Shown piece by piece: positions 1 through 7,058 of a DNA stretch of 19,295 bases. Within the stretch, counting starts at the first letter, position 1. Each line of letters starts with the position of its first letter. A program made the translations under genes and the position numbers. Location: positions 1-19,295 of the forward strand of contig DASQHM010000125.1 in NCBI GenBank assembly GCA_035632095.1. Direction: 5' to 3'. Below the pieces are notes generated by a model that saw only the letters and a list, made by a program, of their open reading frames with translations, did no database searches and was not told where the DNA came from. The DNA comes from DASQHM01 sp035632095. GTDB lineage: Bacteria > Pseudomonadota > Alphaproteobacteria > Ferrovibrionales > Ferrovibrionaceae.

Positions 1-6
1 ATTTGT

Positions 7-12
7 TATAGT
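7..12 (+). promoter_or_regulatory. Possible -10 element upstream of the Rieske oxygenase gene
   Basis: TATAGT differs from the sigma-70 -10 consensus at one position and lies 37 nt before the start codon. Any -35 element would fall outside the left edge, so this is only a candidate. Confidence 0.22.
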
Positions 13-36
13 TTCCCCTTGGCCGGATCAGCCACT

Positions 37-43
37 GGGAGGG
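37..43 (+). promoter_or_regulatory. Ribosome binding site of the Rieske oxygenase gene
   Basis: GGGAGGG lies 6 nt before the ATG at 50. It supports that start over the out-of-frame ATG at 45. Confidence 0.7.
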
Positions 44-49
44 CATGCG

Positions 50-1216
50 ATGCTGCAGCAGGACCAGGTGGTTCAAGCGCGCAAGCTGCTTGGCTATCTC
101 GAGACCCGCACCACGGCGATGGTCGAGGGGGTCTATCGAAATCCGGTCAGCGACTACACCTGCCCGAAACAGGCGGCGCGCGAGCGCGATGTCTTTTTCC
201 GCCGCGGACCGCTGAACGTCGGTTTAAGCGGCCTGCTGCCGTCGCCGGGCGACTACATGACACACGACTATAGCGGCGTGCCGATCCTGCTGGCGCGCCG
301 CGCCGACGGCTCGCTCGGCGCGTTCCTCAACGTCTGCCGCCATCGCGGTTCGCGGCTGGCCGAAGGCTGCGGCAAGGGCGCGCGGGCTTTTTCCTGTCCG
401 TACCACGCCTGGACGTACGGTCTCGATGGGCGGTTGCTCTCGCGCCCCGATGAGCGCTCGTTCGCGGAGATCGACAAGTCGACGCGCGGCTTGTGCAAAC
501 TCCCGGTCGTCGAGAAGTACGGCATGATCTGGGTTTGCCCGACGCCGGACGCCGAATTCGACATCGACGCCGCGCTTGGCGGCCTGCAGAAGGATCTCGC
601 CGCCTACGGTCTCGAGCGGTATCACCACTACGAGACGCGCGTGCTCAGCCGCAAGATGAACTGGAAGGGCGTGATCGATACGTTCCTGGAGTCCTATCAC
701 ATCGGCGTGCTCCACGCGAAAACCATCGATTCCATCCTGCATACCAATCTGGCGACGTTCGATGCGTTCGGCCGCAACTTGCGCATGATCGCCGCACGCC
801 GGACCCTCGAGCGGATGCGCGAGATCCCGGAGCCGGAATGGAATCTGATTCCCTACAGCGCCGTCATCTGCGTGCTCTTCCCCAACACGGTCTTCATCAT
901 GCAGGGCGACCATGTGGAGACTTGGCACGTGTTTCCGGCCGGCAACGGCACGGACGAAACCACCATGTATGTATCGCTCTACACGCCGGAGCCGGCGGTC
1001 ACGGATAGCGCCAAGGGACATTGGGACCGGAACTTCAATCTGCTGATGTCGACGGTGGAGATGGAGGACTTCCCAGTCGTCGAAGGCATCCAGAAGGGTT
1101 ACTACTCCGGCGCCCAGGACGAGATCGTGTTTGGCCGCAACGAGCCGTCGCTTCAGCACTTCCACAGGTCGGTGACGGCGGCGCTTGCCGAAGCCGCGGC
1201 GGCCGCTCCGCGGTGA
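50..1216 (+). CDS. Rieske (2Fe-2S) aromatic ring-hydroxylating oxygenase, alpha subunit
   Basis: Predicted catalytic subunit of a Rieske non-heme iron oxygenase (388 residues), which inserts oxygen into an aromatic or other organic substrate using electrons from a separate reductase or ferredoxin; neither is encoded here. The Rieske cluster ligands are visible as C96-x-H98 ('CRHRG') and C116-x2-H119 ('CPYHAW'). The mononuclear iron site is 'ESYHIGVLH', giving H217 and H222, with D340 in 'EMEDFPVVEG' as the likely third ligand. The bridging acid that carries electrons between subunits is Glu (E214) rather than the Asp of naphthalene dioxygenase, as in choline/carnitine-oxygenase-like members. 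Length is a little short of the usual 400-450 residues. The ATG at 50 follows a GGGAGGG ribosome site with 6-nt spacing. A flavin monooxygenase gene begins 52 nt downstream, suggesting a catabolic operon. The substrate cannot be read from sequence. Confidence 0.93.
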   Translation: MLQQDQVVQARKLLGYLETRTTAMVEGVYRNPVSDYTCPKQAARERDVFFRRGPLNVGLSGLLPSPGDYMTHDYSGVPILLARRADGSLGAFLNVCRHRGSRLAEGCGKGARAFSCPYHAWTYGLDGRLLSRPDERSFAEIDKSTRGLCKLPVVEKYGMIWVCPTPDAEFDIDAALGGLQKDLAAYGLERYHHYETRVLSRKMNWKGVIDTFLESYHIGVLHAKTIDSILHTNLATFDAFGRNLRMIAARRTLERMREIPEPEWNLIPYSAVICVLFPNTVFIMQGDHVETWHVFPAGNGTDETTMYVSLYTPEPAVTDSAKGHWDRNFNLLMSTVEMEDFPVVEGIQKGYYSGAQDEIVFGRNEPSLQHFHRSVTAALAEAAAAAPR

Positions 1217-1254
1217 CGCCGGGCGCCGCCGCCGCACGCGAAAAAATCCTGGTG

Positions 1255-1260
1255 AAAGGA
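1255..1260 (+). promoter_or_regulatory. Ribosome binding site fixing the LLM monooxygenase start
   Basis: AAAGGA, 8 nt before the ATG at 1269, favours this start over upstream in-frame codons that would overlap the Rieske gene. Confidence 0.6.
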
Positions 1261-1268
1261 ACCGGTCC

Positions 1269-2381
1269 ATGCATGTGGGAATGAGTGCGTTCTTCCAGAA
1301 CCTGGGCCAGCCGATCAGCGACCACGAGGTGTATCGGCACGAAGTGTCCATGGCCGACCTGGCTGAACCGCTCGGCTTCGACTCCGTCTGGGCGGCGGAG
1401 CACCATTTCGACGACTACACCATGTGCCCGAACGTGGCGCAGTTCCTCACTTACATGGCGGGACGGACAAAGCGGGTCAAGCTCGGCTCCATGGTGATGG
1501 TGCTGCCGTGGCACGATCCGGTGCGCCTGGCGGAAGAGGTGTCGGTCCTCGACAATCTATCCGGCGGCCGGGTCATTCTCGGCATCGGCCGCGGCCTCGG
1601 GCGGATCGAGTTCCGCGGCTTTCGCGTCGCCATGGGCGAATCGCGCACGCGCTTCACCGAATATGCGGAAGCGATCCTGCGGGGACTTGAGACCGGGCAG
1701 ATCGAGTACGCCGGCGAGTACTACAAGCAGCCCCGTGTCGCGGTCAGGCCGGCGCCCATCCATTCGTTCCGCGGCCGCACTTACGCCGCGTCGGTCTCGC
1801 CCCAAAGTCTGGAAATCATGTGCAGGCTCGGCGTCGGCTTGCTGATCATTGCGCAGAAGCCGTGGGATACGACGGAAGCCGAGCTTCGCGACTACCGGCG
1901 GCGTTACCTGGAGGTCAACGGCACCGCGGCGCCGAAACCCATCATCGCCAGCTTCGTCGCCGTGCACGAGGACGAGGCGAAGGCGCGCGAGATGTTCGAC
2001 AAGTACATCCGGGCCTATTGCCGCTCGGCGCTGGACCATTACGAATTCCACAACGAAGGCCTGGCGGACATTCCCGGCTACGAGTACTACGGCAAGCTCG
2101 CCACCAATATTCGCAAGCACGGCATCGACGCCTTCGTAAACTTCCTGGCCGAACTGCAGGTCTGGGGCACGCCGGACCAGGTTTACAACAAGCTGCTGGA
2201 CTTTCAGCGGCGCGCGGACTGCGGCGGCGTCATCGGCATGTTCAGCTACGGCGGCATGCCGCACGACCTCGCCAAACGGAACATGACGCTGTTTGCCGAG
2301 CGCGTGTTGCCGCGTCTGCTGGCGTTCGACGCCGGCTGCCGGATCGGCGGCGGCGCGCCTCTGACCGTCGCGGCGGAATAA
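1269..2381 (+). CDS. Luciferase-like (LLM class) flavin-dependent monooxygenase
   Basis: A 370-residue protein of the bacterial luciferase-like TIM-barrel superfamily. These enzymes use reduced flavin (FMNH2 or F420H2) and often oxygen to oxidise organic substrates. Family marks are 'EHHF' at 44-47 after 'GFDSVWAAE', and 'LDNLSGGR' at 94-101 followed by 'LGIGRG', the phosphate/flavin-binding stretch. The C-terminal half has 'VWGTPDQVYNKL', matching the family's usual 'GTPEQV' segment. I place the start at the ATG at 1269 because AAAGGA at 1255-1260 sits 8 nt upstream and the family N-terminus begins here; the reading frame is open further back to 1185, overlapping the Rieske gene. The 52-nt gap after the Rieske gene suggests cotranscription and consecutive or alternative oxidation steps. 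No flavin reductase is nearby. The exact reaction is unknown, and a coenzyme F420-dependent enzyme cannot be excluded. Confidence 0.92.
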   Translation: MHVGMSAFFQNLGQPISDHEVYRHEVSMADLAEPLGFDSVWAAEHHFDDYTMCPNVAQFLTYMAGRTKRVKLGSMVMVLPWHDPVRLAEEVSVLDNLSGGRVILGIGRGLGRIEFRGFRVAMGESRTRFTEYAEAILRGLETGQIEYAGEYYKQPRVAVRPAPIHSFRGRTYAASVSPQSLEIMCRLGVGLLIIAQKPWDTTEAELRDYRRRYLEVNGTAAPKPIIASFVAVHEDEAKAREMFDKYIRAYCRSALDHYEFHNEGLADIPGYEYYGKLATNIRKHGIDAFVNFLAELQVWGTPDQVYNKLLDFQRRADCGGVIGMFSYGGMPHDLAKRNMTLFAERVLPRLLAFDAGCRIGGGAPLTVAAE

Positions 2382-2447
2382 CCAGCCCTTCCAGAGGTCG
2401 ACCCGACTGCGCTTTCGGTACGGCGTCAATAGGCGTAAACTTTAGTT

Positions 2448-3881
2448 ATGAGTGAATCGGACGCGCTTTTCGGCGTGCTCAGGCAATCGGCAGATCCGGC
2501 CGTGAGTGCCGCGATCGAGCGGCTGGTGCGCGACGGGCTCGACCGCGAGCTGTGCCGGGTCAACGCGCTCGCCTTCGCCACGCGCAACAATCTCGATCCG
2601 GAAGCGGTCGTCGCCGGGTTCCTGCACGCGGCCCGGCTCGGCATTTTCGAATTGTCGTGGAACGTGCTGTGCCCGGGTTGCGGCGGCGTGCTCGACGCGT
2701 CGGCGACGCTTAAGTCAGTGCATCAGTCCGAGTATCACTGCGGGCTCTGCGCCGCCGGTTACGAGCCGACGCTTGACGAAATGGTCGAGGTGACCTTCAC
2801 AATCAGTCCGCGCGTCAGACGCATAGCGGCGCACGATCCCGACACGCTGTCGATGACGGAGTACCTGCGCCAGCTCTTCTGGAGCTCGGGAGTCGATCTG
2901 CCCGGCAATATCGAACAATTGATCGACGAAATCATCCTCGAGAGCGTCGAGCTGCCGCCCGGCGAAAAGGCGATACTGTCATTGCAATTGCCGCCCCAGT
3001 TCGTGATCGTCTTTGATCCGGTTACCCACAGCACGCAATTCATCGACGTGAAGGGCGAGCCGACGACCGAGCGGCGGAATTTAACCGTCGTCTTCAACGA
3101 CATGCATGCGCCGAACGAGACGCTGACGATGCAGCCGGGTCCGTTGCGGCTTTCGTTCGAAAACAAGACGGGCCGGCGGGTATTCGCCGGCCTCTGGATA
3201 GCGGACGACAAGCTGCACGATCTTCTGGGCCGGCGCAGGCCGTTCCTGACCGCGAAGCGCCTGCTCACCAATCAGACATTCCGCGACATCTATCGCACCG
3301 ACACGCTCGATGTGGACCAGCGGCTGAAGATCACCAGCCTGACGTTCCTGTTCACGGATCTGAAAGGCTCGACCGAGCTTTACGAACGGGTCGGCGATCT
3401 GGTCGCCTACGATCTGGTGCGCGCGCATTTCAACGTGCTGCACGAAATCGTCGCGGCGGAGGCCGGCGCGGTGGTCAAGACCATCGGCGATGCGGTGATG
3501 GCGTCGTTTCCGACGCCGGACCGCGCGGTGGCGGCCGCCTTGCGCATGCGGCACGCCATGCGGCGCCTCAACGAGGAGCGGAAGCGGGAAGACCTGCTGC
3601 TCAAGATCGGCATTCACGAGGGACCGTGCCTTGCGGTGATGCTCAATGAGCGTCAGGATTATTTCGGGCAGACCGTGAACATCGCAGCGCGGTTGCAGGG
3701 CTTTTCCGCGGCGCGCTCCATCTACGCGACCGAGCCGGTGGTCAGCAATCCCCATACCATGAGCTTGCTGGAAAACGCGGGCCTGACGGCGGTGCCGCAG
3801 CATCGCATGGTGCGCGGCATCGCCGACGCCTTGACCATCTACGAAATACCTTATGGCGCCGCCGAAGCCGCGGTGTCCTGA
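2448..3881 (+). CDS. Class III adenylate cyclase with N-terminal zinc-ribbon (DUF5939-type) domain
   Basis: A 477-residue soluble nucleotide cyclase with no membrane segment. Residues 1-285 resemble the DUF5939 domain found in front of many bacterial cyclases and include a zinc-ribbon-like set C75-P-G-C78 and C98-x2-C101. Residues 295-425 form the cyclase homology domain. All canonical residues are visible: metal-binding D304 ('FTDLKGST') and D348 ('KTIGDAVMASF'), adenine-selecting K344 and D404 ('DYFGQ'), and transition-state N411 and R415 ('VNIAARL'). A complete set in one chain predicts a homodimer with two active sites that makes cAMP rather than cGMP. The ATG at 2448 lacks a strong ribosome site, so expression may be low. 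The gene is 66 nt after the monooxygenase and 33 nt before the modE-like gene, all in one direction. The signal sensed by the N-terminal domain is unknown. Confidence 0.93.
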   Translation: MSESDALFGVLRQSADPAVSAAIERLVRDGLDRELCRVNALAFATRNNLDPEAVVAGFLHAARLGIFELSWNVLCPGCGGVLDASATLKSVHQSEYHCGLCAAGYEPTLDEMVEVTFTISPRVRRIAAHDPDTLSMTEYLRQLFWSSGVDLPGNIEQLIDEIILESVELPPGEKAILSLQLPPQFVIVFDPVTHSTQFIDVKGEPTTERRNLTVVFNDMHAPNETLTMQPGPLRLSFENKTGRRVFAGLWIADDKLHDLLGRRRPFLTAKRLLTNQTFRDIYRTDTLDVDQRLKITSLTFLFTDLKGSTELYERVGDLVAYDLVRAHFNVLHEIVAAEAGAVVKTIGDAVMASFPTPDRAVAAALRMRHAMRRLNEERKREDLLLKIGIHEGPCLAVMLNERQDYFGQTVNIAARLQGFSAARSIYATEPVVSNPHTMSLLENAGLTAVPQHRMVRGIADALTIYEIPYGAAEAAVS

Positions 3882-3914
3882 ACGGTCGCGGAGCCGGCGC
3901 CGGGTTGCCAAGCC

Positions 3915-4256
3915 ATGAATCCGCCAAGGCTTAGTCTGCGCATCGACCTCGCCCCGGAGCGGCAAATCGGTCCCGGCAAGATCCGTTTGCTCGAAGCGAT
4001 CCGCGACACCGGCTCGATCGCCAAGGGCGGACGGAAGCTCGGCATGTCGTACCGGCGCGCATGGTTGCTGGTGAACGACCTCAATCAATGCTTCCGCGAG
4101 CCGGTGGTCTCGGCGCAGACCGGCGGCGCGCGCGGCGGCGGCGCAAACCTGACGCCGTTCGGCCTGAAACTGGTCGAGCGTTACCGGGCCGTGGAGGCCG
4201 AATCGCACAAGGCTTCGGTGCGCCACTTGAAGGCCTTGCAGGCCGCGTTGCGCTGA
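3915..4256 (+). CDS. ModE-type winged-helix regulator, DNA-binding domain only
   Basis: A 113-residue protein matching the N-terminal DNA-binding domain of ModE, the molybdate-responsive regulator. The helix-turn-helix spans about residues 33-57 ('GSIAKGGRKLGMSYRRAW', then 'LLVNDLN'), and the wing is the Gly-rich 'TGGARGGGANLT' at 69-80, both typical of the family. Full-length ModE is about 260 residues, with two Mop/TOBE domains that bind molybdate; here the chain ends at residue 113 with no such domain. Stand-alone ModE-N proteins are known, but how they sense the metal is less clear. The gene is convergent with modABC, stop codons about 31 nt apart, and a ModE-like operator lies before modA, so it probably regulates that operon. 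The start at 3915 has only a weak ribosome site. Confidence 0.88.
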   Translation: MNPPRLSLRIDLAPERQIGPGKIRLLEAIRDTGSIAKGGRKLGMSYRRAWLLVNDLNQCFREPVVSAQTGGARGGGANLTPFGLKLVERYRAVEAESHKASVRHLKALQAALR

Positions 4257-4287
4257 CCGCCAACCGTCGCGCGGCGCCGTTGCCGGC

Positions 4288-5406
4288 TTATGGGTCGAAT
4301 TCCTCTTCCTCCGTCGACGACGGTGCCGCGAGGCTCCGGCGGTCGATTGCCACCGACTTGACGATCGCAAAAACCGCGCGGCCGGGACTCAAGCCAAGCT
4401 CGATCAACGAGCGCTCGGTGATGCGCGCCAAGAGGCTACTTTCACCGATCTGGATGCGGATCGTGCGCGCCGAGCCGGTTCCCGGTCCGACCTCCGCAAC
4501 CTTACCGGCCAACACATTCAAGGCACTGAGGCCCCGCGGCGGCTCTACGGCGACGATGACGTCGCGCGCGCGGATGCGGATACGCGCCATTGTCCCCGGC
4601 GCCAGATCGACTTTAGGCACCGAGATTGTTCCACCCGGAGTTCCAAGCAAGGTCAGTCCGAAGCGTTCGTCATGGCCGGCGACGCGCGCCTCGATGATCG
4701 CGCCGGCCTCGAAACGTCCGGTCTTCGGGTAGAGATCGAGACGCGCCATCACCTCGGCTACCGGCCCGACCGCATCGACGCGCCCGTCCGCGAGCAAGAC
4801 CATGGCGTCCGCCAGGCGCGCAACCTCGGCAACCGAGTGGCTGACATAGATGATGGGTATGCGCGTTTCGTCGCGCAGCCGCTCGATATAGGGCAGGATT
4901 TCGTCCTTCCGCGACGCGTCGAGCGACGCAAGCGGCTCGTCCATCAACAGCAGGCGCGGGTTCGCAAGCAAGGCGCGGCCGATCGACACGCGCTGCTTTT
5001 CGCCGCCCGAAAGCGCGCCGGGGCGGCGCGCCAGCAGGCGCTCCAAGCCGAGCAGCGCCGTGACCGTCTCGAGCGGCTCGCGGCGATCTCCGCCGGGGCT
5101 GAACCAGCGCCCGAACAGAAGGTTCTGCCGCACCGTCAGATGCGGAAATAGCCTGCCCTCCTGAAACACGTAACCGACGCGGCGGCGATGCTTTGGAACG
5201 AATATGCCGCGCACCGTATCGACGAGCGTCACGCCGTCGGCCACGACCTTCCCGCGATCCGGCCGCACCAGCCCGGCAATAATATTGATCAGCGACGTCT
5301 TGCCGGCGCCGGACCGGCCGAACAATGCGGTGACGCCTGGACCGCTTTGAAAGGCGACGTTCAGTTCGAAATCGCCGAAGCGGCGGGAAACGTCGACGTC
5401 GAGCAT
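4288..5406 (-). CDS. modC: Molybdate ABC transporter ATP-binding protein
   Basis: ATPase subunit (372 residues) that powers molybdate import through ModB. Motifs in order: Walker A 'GRSGAGKTS' (30-38), Q-loop Q82, ABC signature 'LSGGEKQ' (132-138), Walker B 'LLLMDE' (152-157) with D-loop 'SLD', and switch H190 ('YVSHS'). The C-terminal region, about 294-356, beginning near 'LSALNVLAGKV', is the Mop/TOBE domain expected in ModC, which binds oxyanion and can inhibit transport. The frame is open much further upstream, but the start at 5406 gives the correct ModC N-terminus and its ATG overlaps the modB stop as TAATG, a classic sign of translational coupling. It is the last gene of modABC and ends close to the oncoming modE-like gene. 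Key residues are intact. Confidence 0.95.
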   Translation of the reverse strand: MLDVDVSRRFGDFELNVAFQSGPGVTALFGRSGAGKTSLINIIAGLVRPDRGKVVADGVTLVDTVRGIFVPKHRRRVGYVFQEGRLFPHLTVRQNLLFGRWFSPGGDRREPLETVTALLGLERLLARRPGALSGGEKQRVSIGRALLANPRLLLMDEPLASLDASRKDEILPYIERLRDETRIPIIYVSHSVAEVARLADAMVLLADGRVDAVGPVAEVMARLDLYPKTGRFEAGAIIEARVAGHDERFGLTLLGTPGGTISVPKVDLAPGTMARIRIRARDVIVAVEPPRGLSALNVLAGKVAEVGPGTGSARTIRIQIGESSLLARITERSLIELGLSPGRAVFAIVKSVAIDRRSLAAPSSTEEEEFDP

Positions 5407-6104
5407 TATTGACCGGAGAGGCGGCGGGCAAGGCGCCGCGCCAGAATCTCGGCAACCAGCAACGCGGTCAGGGACACCGCGATGGAGATCGCGGTCAAGC
5501 GCAGCGCGCCGGCGTCGCCGCCCGGAACCTGCGTAAATGCGTATATTGCCGAAGGCAGCGTCTGCGTCTCGCCCGGAATGTTCGAAACGAAGGTGATCGT
5601 GGCGCCGAACTCTCCCATGCTGCGGGCAAAGGACAGAATCATCCCGGCGAGGATGCCGGGCATGACGAGCGGGACCGTGACCGCGACGAAGACCCACAAA
5701 GGATTTGCGCCGAGCGTACCGGCGGCCTCCTCGAGCCGGCGGTCGACAGCCTCGAGCGACAGTCGGATCGCGCGAACCATGAGAGGGAAACCCATGATGG
5801 CGCAGGCGAGGGCGGCGCCCGTCCACCGGAATGCGAAGATGATGCCGAACGCATCGGCGAAGAACGCGCCGAGCGGACCCTGGCGGCCGAACAGCAGCAG
5901 CAGCACATAGCCCGTCACCACCGGCGGCAGGACCAGGGGCAGATGCACCACGCCGTCGAGCAACGTCTTGCCCCAGAACCGTCCGCGGGCCAGCACCAAC
6001 GCCACGACTACGCCGGGCGGCAGGCTGCAAACCGTCGCCCAGATCGCGACCTTCAGGCTGAGCCGAAGCGCGCTCGCCTCTTCCGGCGAAAGGGTGAAGG
6101 TCAT
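5406..6104 (-). CDS. modB: Molybdate ABC transporter permease
   Basis: A 232-residue inner-membrane permease with about five to six hydrophobic segments. It carries the permease-ATPase contact motif 'EEAAGTLGANPLWVF' (125-139) with the conserved Gly at 132, and the ModB-typical stretch 'SMGEFGATITFVSNIPG' (162-178) followed by 'TLPSAIYAF'. Length matches the family (about 225-235). The start ATG at 6104 lies 31 nt after modA with a weak ribosome site, so it may depend on coupling. The stop TAA shares its last base with the modC ATG. It forms the molybdate channel with ModC and receives substrate from ModA. Confidence 0.95.
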   Translation of the reverse strand: MTFTLSPEEASALRLSLKVAIWATVCSLPPGVVVALVLARGRFWGKTLLDGVVHLPLVLPPVVTGYVLLLLFGRQGPLGAFFADAFGIIFAFRWTGAALACAIMGFPLMVRAIRLSLEAVDRRLEEAAGTLGANPLWVFVAVTVPLVMPGILAGMILSFARSMGEFGATITFVSNIPGETQTLPSAIYAFTQVPGGDAGALRLTAISIAVSLTALLVAEILARRLARRLSGQ

Positions 6105-6135
6105 CGGGGCGCGCTCATGCGAACATCAGGGTGCG

Positions 6136-6930
6136 CTATTTGATCAGAGTAAAGCCTTGCTTTTCAAATGCCGCGGCCGCCGCGCCGGATCTGAGGAAGG
6201 CGACGTAAGCCGAAGCCATCGGATTGGCGGATGCGGCAGTGACGGCGATTGGATAGACGATCGGCGGATGGGACTCCGGCGGAAATGTCCCGACGATCTT
6301 CACGCCGCGGTCGGCGGCAGCGTCGGTCCGGTAGACGATGCCGAGCGGTGCCTCGCCTCTGGAGACATAGAGCAGCGCGGCCCGGACGTTTTCCGCCGGC
6401 GCCAGCTTGCCGGAGACCGAGTTCCAAACGCCGAGCGCTTCGAGCGCCGCCTTGCCGTACTTGCCGGCCGGAACCGCCGCCGGATCGGCCATCGCGAGCC
6501 GCCCGGCGCCAAGAAGCTGGGCCAGCGGAAAGCCTTTCACGATCTCCACCTTGATCGAACTCGCCGCGGGCGCGATGAGCACGATTTCATTGCGAAGCAA
6601 ATTGGCTCGCGTATCCGCATTGATCAGATGCTTTTTGTCGAGGTAGTCCATCCAGTCGAGGTCGGCGGATATGAAAACATCGGCGGGCGAGCCGTTCTCG
6701 ATCTGCTTGGCCAGCGCCGGGCTGGCGGCATAGGACACGGTGACTTTGGTTTGCCTGCTCTGCTCGAACAATGCGTCGGCCTCGTCGAGCGCGTTCTTGA
6801 GGCTCGCTGCCGCGCCGACGTTCAGGTCCGCGGCAAAAACCGAGACATTCGCCACGCAAAGAAAAAACACTGTTGTCCAGAGGGCGGCGAGAGTCCGGGT
6901 CATGGACATTCCGAAGGTCGCTTTGATCAT
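6136..6930 (-). CDS. modA: Molybdate ABC transporter periplasmic binding protein
   Basis: Periplasmic molybdate (and tungstate) binding protein, 264 residues from the first ATG. A signal peptide covers about residues 1-34, with hydrophobic core 'LAALWTTVFFLCVANVSVF' and a cleavage site near 'VFA-A'. The mature protein begins 'ADLNVGAAASLKNAL', the ModA family opening that supplies a binding-site Ser. Other family marks are 'SYAASPALAKQIENG', 'DPAAVPAGKYGKAALEALG' and 'GIVYRTDA', whose Tyr and backbone groups contact the oxyanion in characterised ModA proteins. Start choice is uncertain: ATGs at 6930, 6909 and 6903 all leave a workable signal peptide, and none has a strong ribosome site. It is the first gene of modABC, and a ModE-box-like palindrome lies 30 nt before the 6930 start. 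Confidence 0.95.
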   Translation of the reverse strand: MIKATFGMSMTRTLAALWTTVFFLCVANVSVFAADLNVGAAASLKNALDEADALFEQSRQTKVTVSYAASPALAKQIENGSPADVFISADLDWMDYLDKKHLINADTRANLLRNEIVLIAPAASSIKVEIVKGFPLAQLLGAGRLAMADPAAVPAGKYGKAALEALGVWNSVSGKLAPAENVRAALLYVSRGEAPLGIVYRTDAAADRGVKIVGTFPPESHPPIVYPIAVTAASANPMASAYVAFLRSGAAAAAFEKQGFTLIK

Positions 6931-6960
6931 GGGGACGGGCTTCTGTAGCGTTCGACCAGG

Positions 6961-6984
6961 CGTTATATTCGCCCAAATAGGACG
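6961..6984 (-). promoter_or_regulatory. Putative ModE box (molybdate-responsive operator) of modABC
   Basis: An imperfect inverted repeat with 9-base arms CGTTATATT (6961-6969) and AATAGGACG (6976-6984) and a 6-base spacer. Seven of nine arm positions are complementary. The left arm closely resembles the E. coli modA ModE operator as I remember it (CGTTATA...TATAACG type). On the coding strand the repeat ends 30 nt before the modA ATG. It contains AATATAAC, which could serve as a -10 element, with TTGCTT about 17 nt upstream as a possible -35. Binding there would block transcription, consistent with repression when molybdate is plentiful. Confidence 0.72.
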
Positions 6985-7004
6985 CTAAGCAAAGCTCGAA
7001 TCCC

Positions 7005-7034
7005 CTGACCCTCTGCCTTGCGGGGAAGAGTCAG
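7005..7034 (-). terminator. Weak hairpin between the SBP gene and modA
   Basis: CTGA-CC-CTCT at 7005-7014 can pair with AGAGTCAG at 7027-7034, with a two-base bulge and a 12-base loop. It lies after the solute-binding protein stop and before the modA operator, where a terminator would separate the two units. There is no clear U-tract on the coding strand, so an intrinsic terminator is only possible. Confidence 0.2.
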
Positions 7035-7058
7035 CGTGAAGGGGTGATCGCTCGCGCT

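Noticed and set aside
4257..4287. Bidirectional terminator between the modE-like gene and modC
   Set aside because: Some GC self-complementarity around GGCGCC, but no convincing stem with a T-run on either strand.
3081..4370. 429-codon minus-strand frame opposite the cyclase and modE-like genes
   Set aside because: It is composition-driven, rich in His, Arg and Gln, and conflicts with two well-supported genes on the plus strand.
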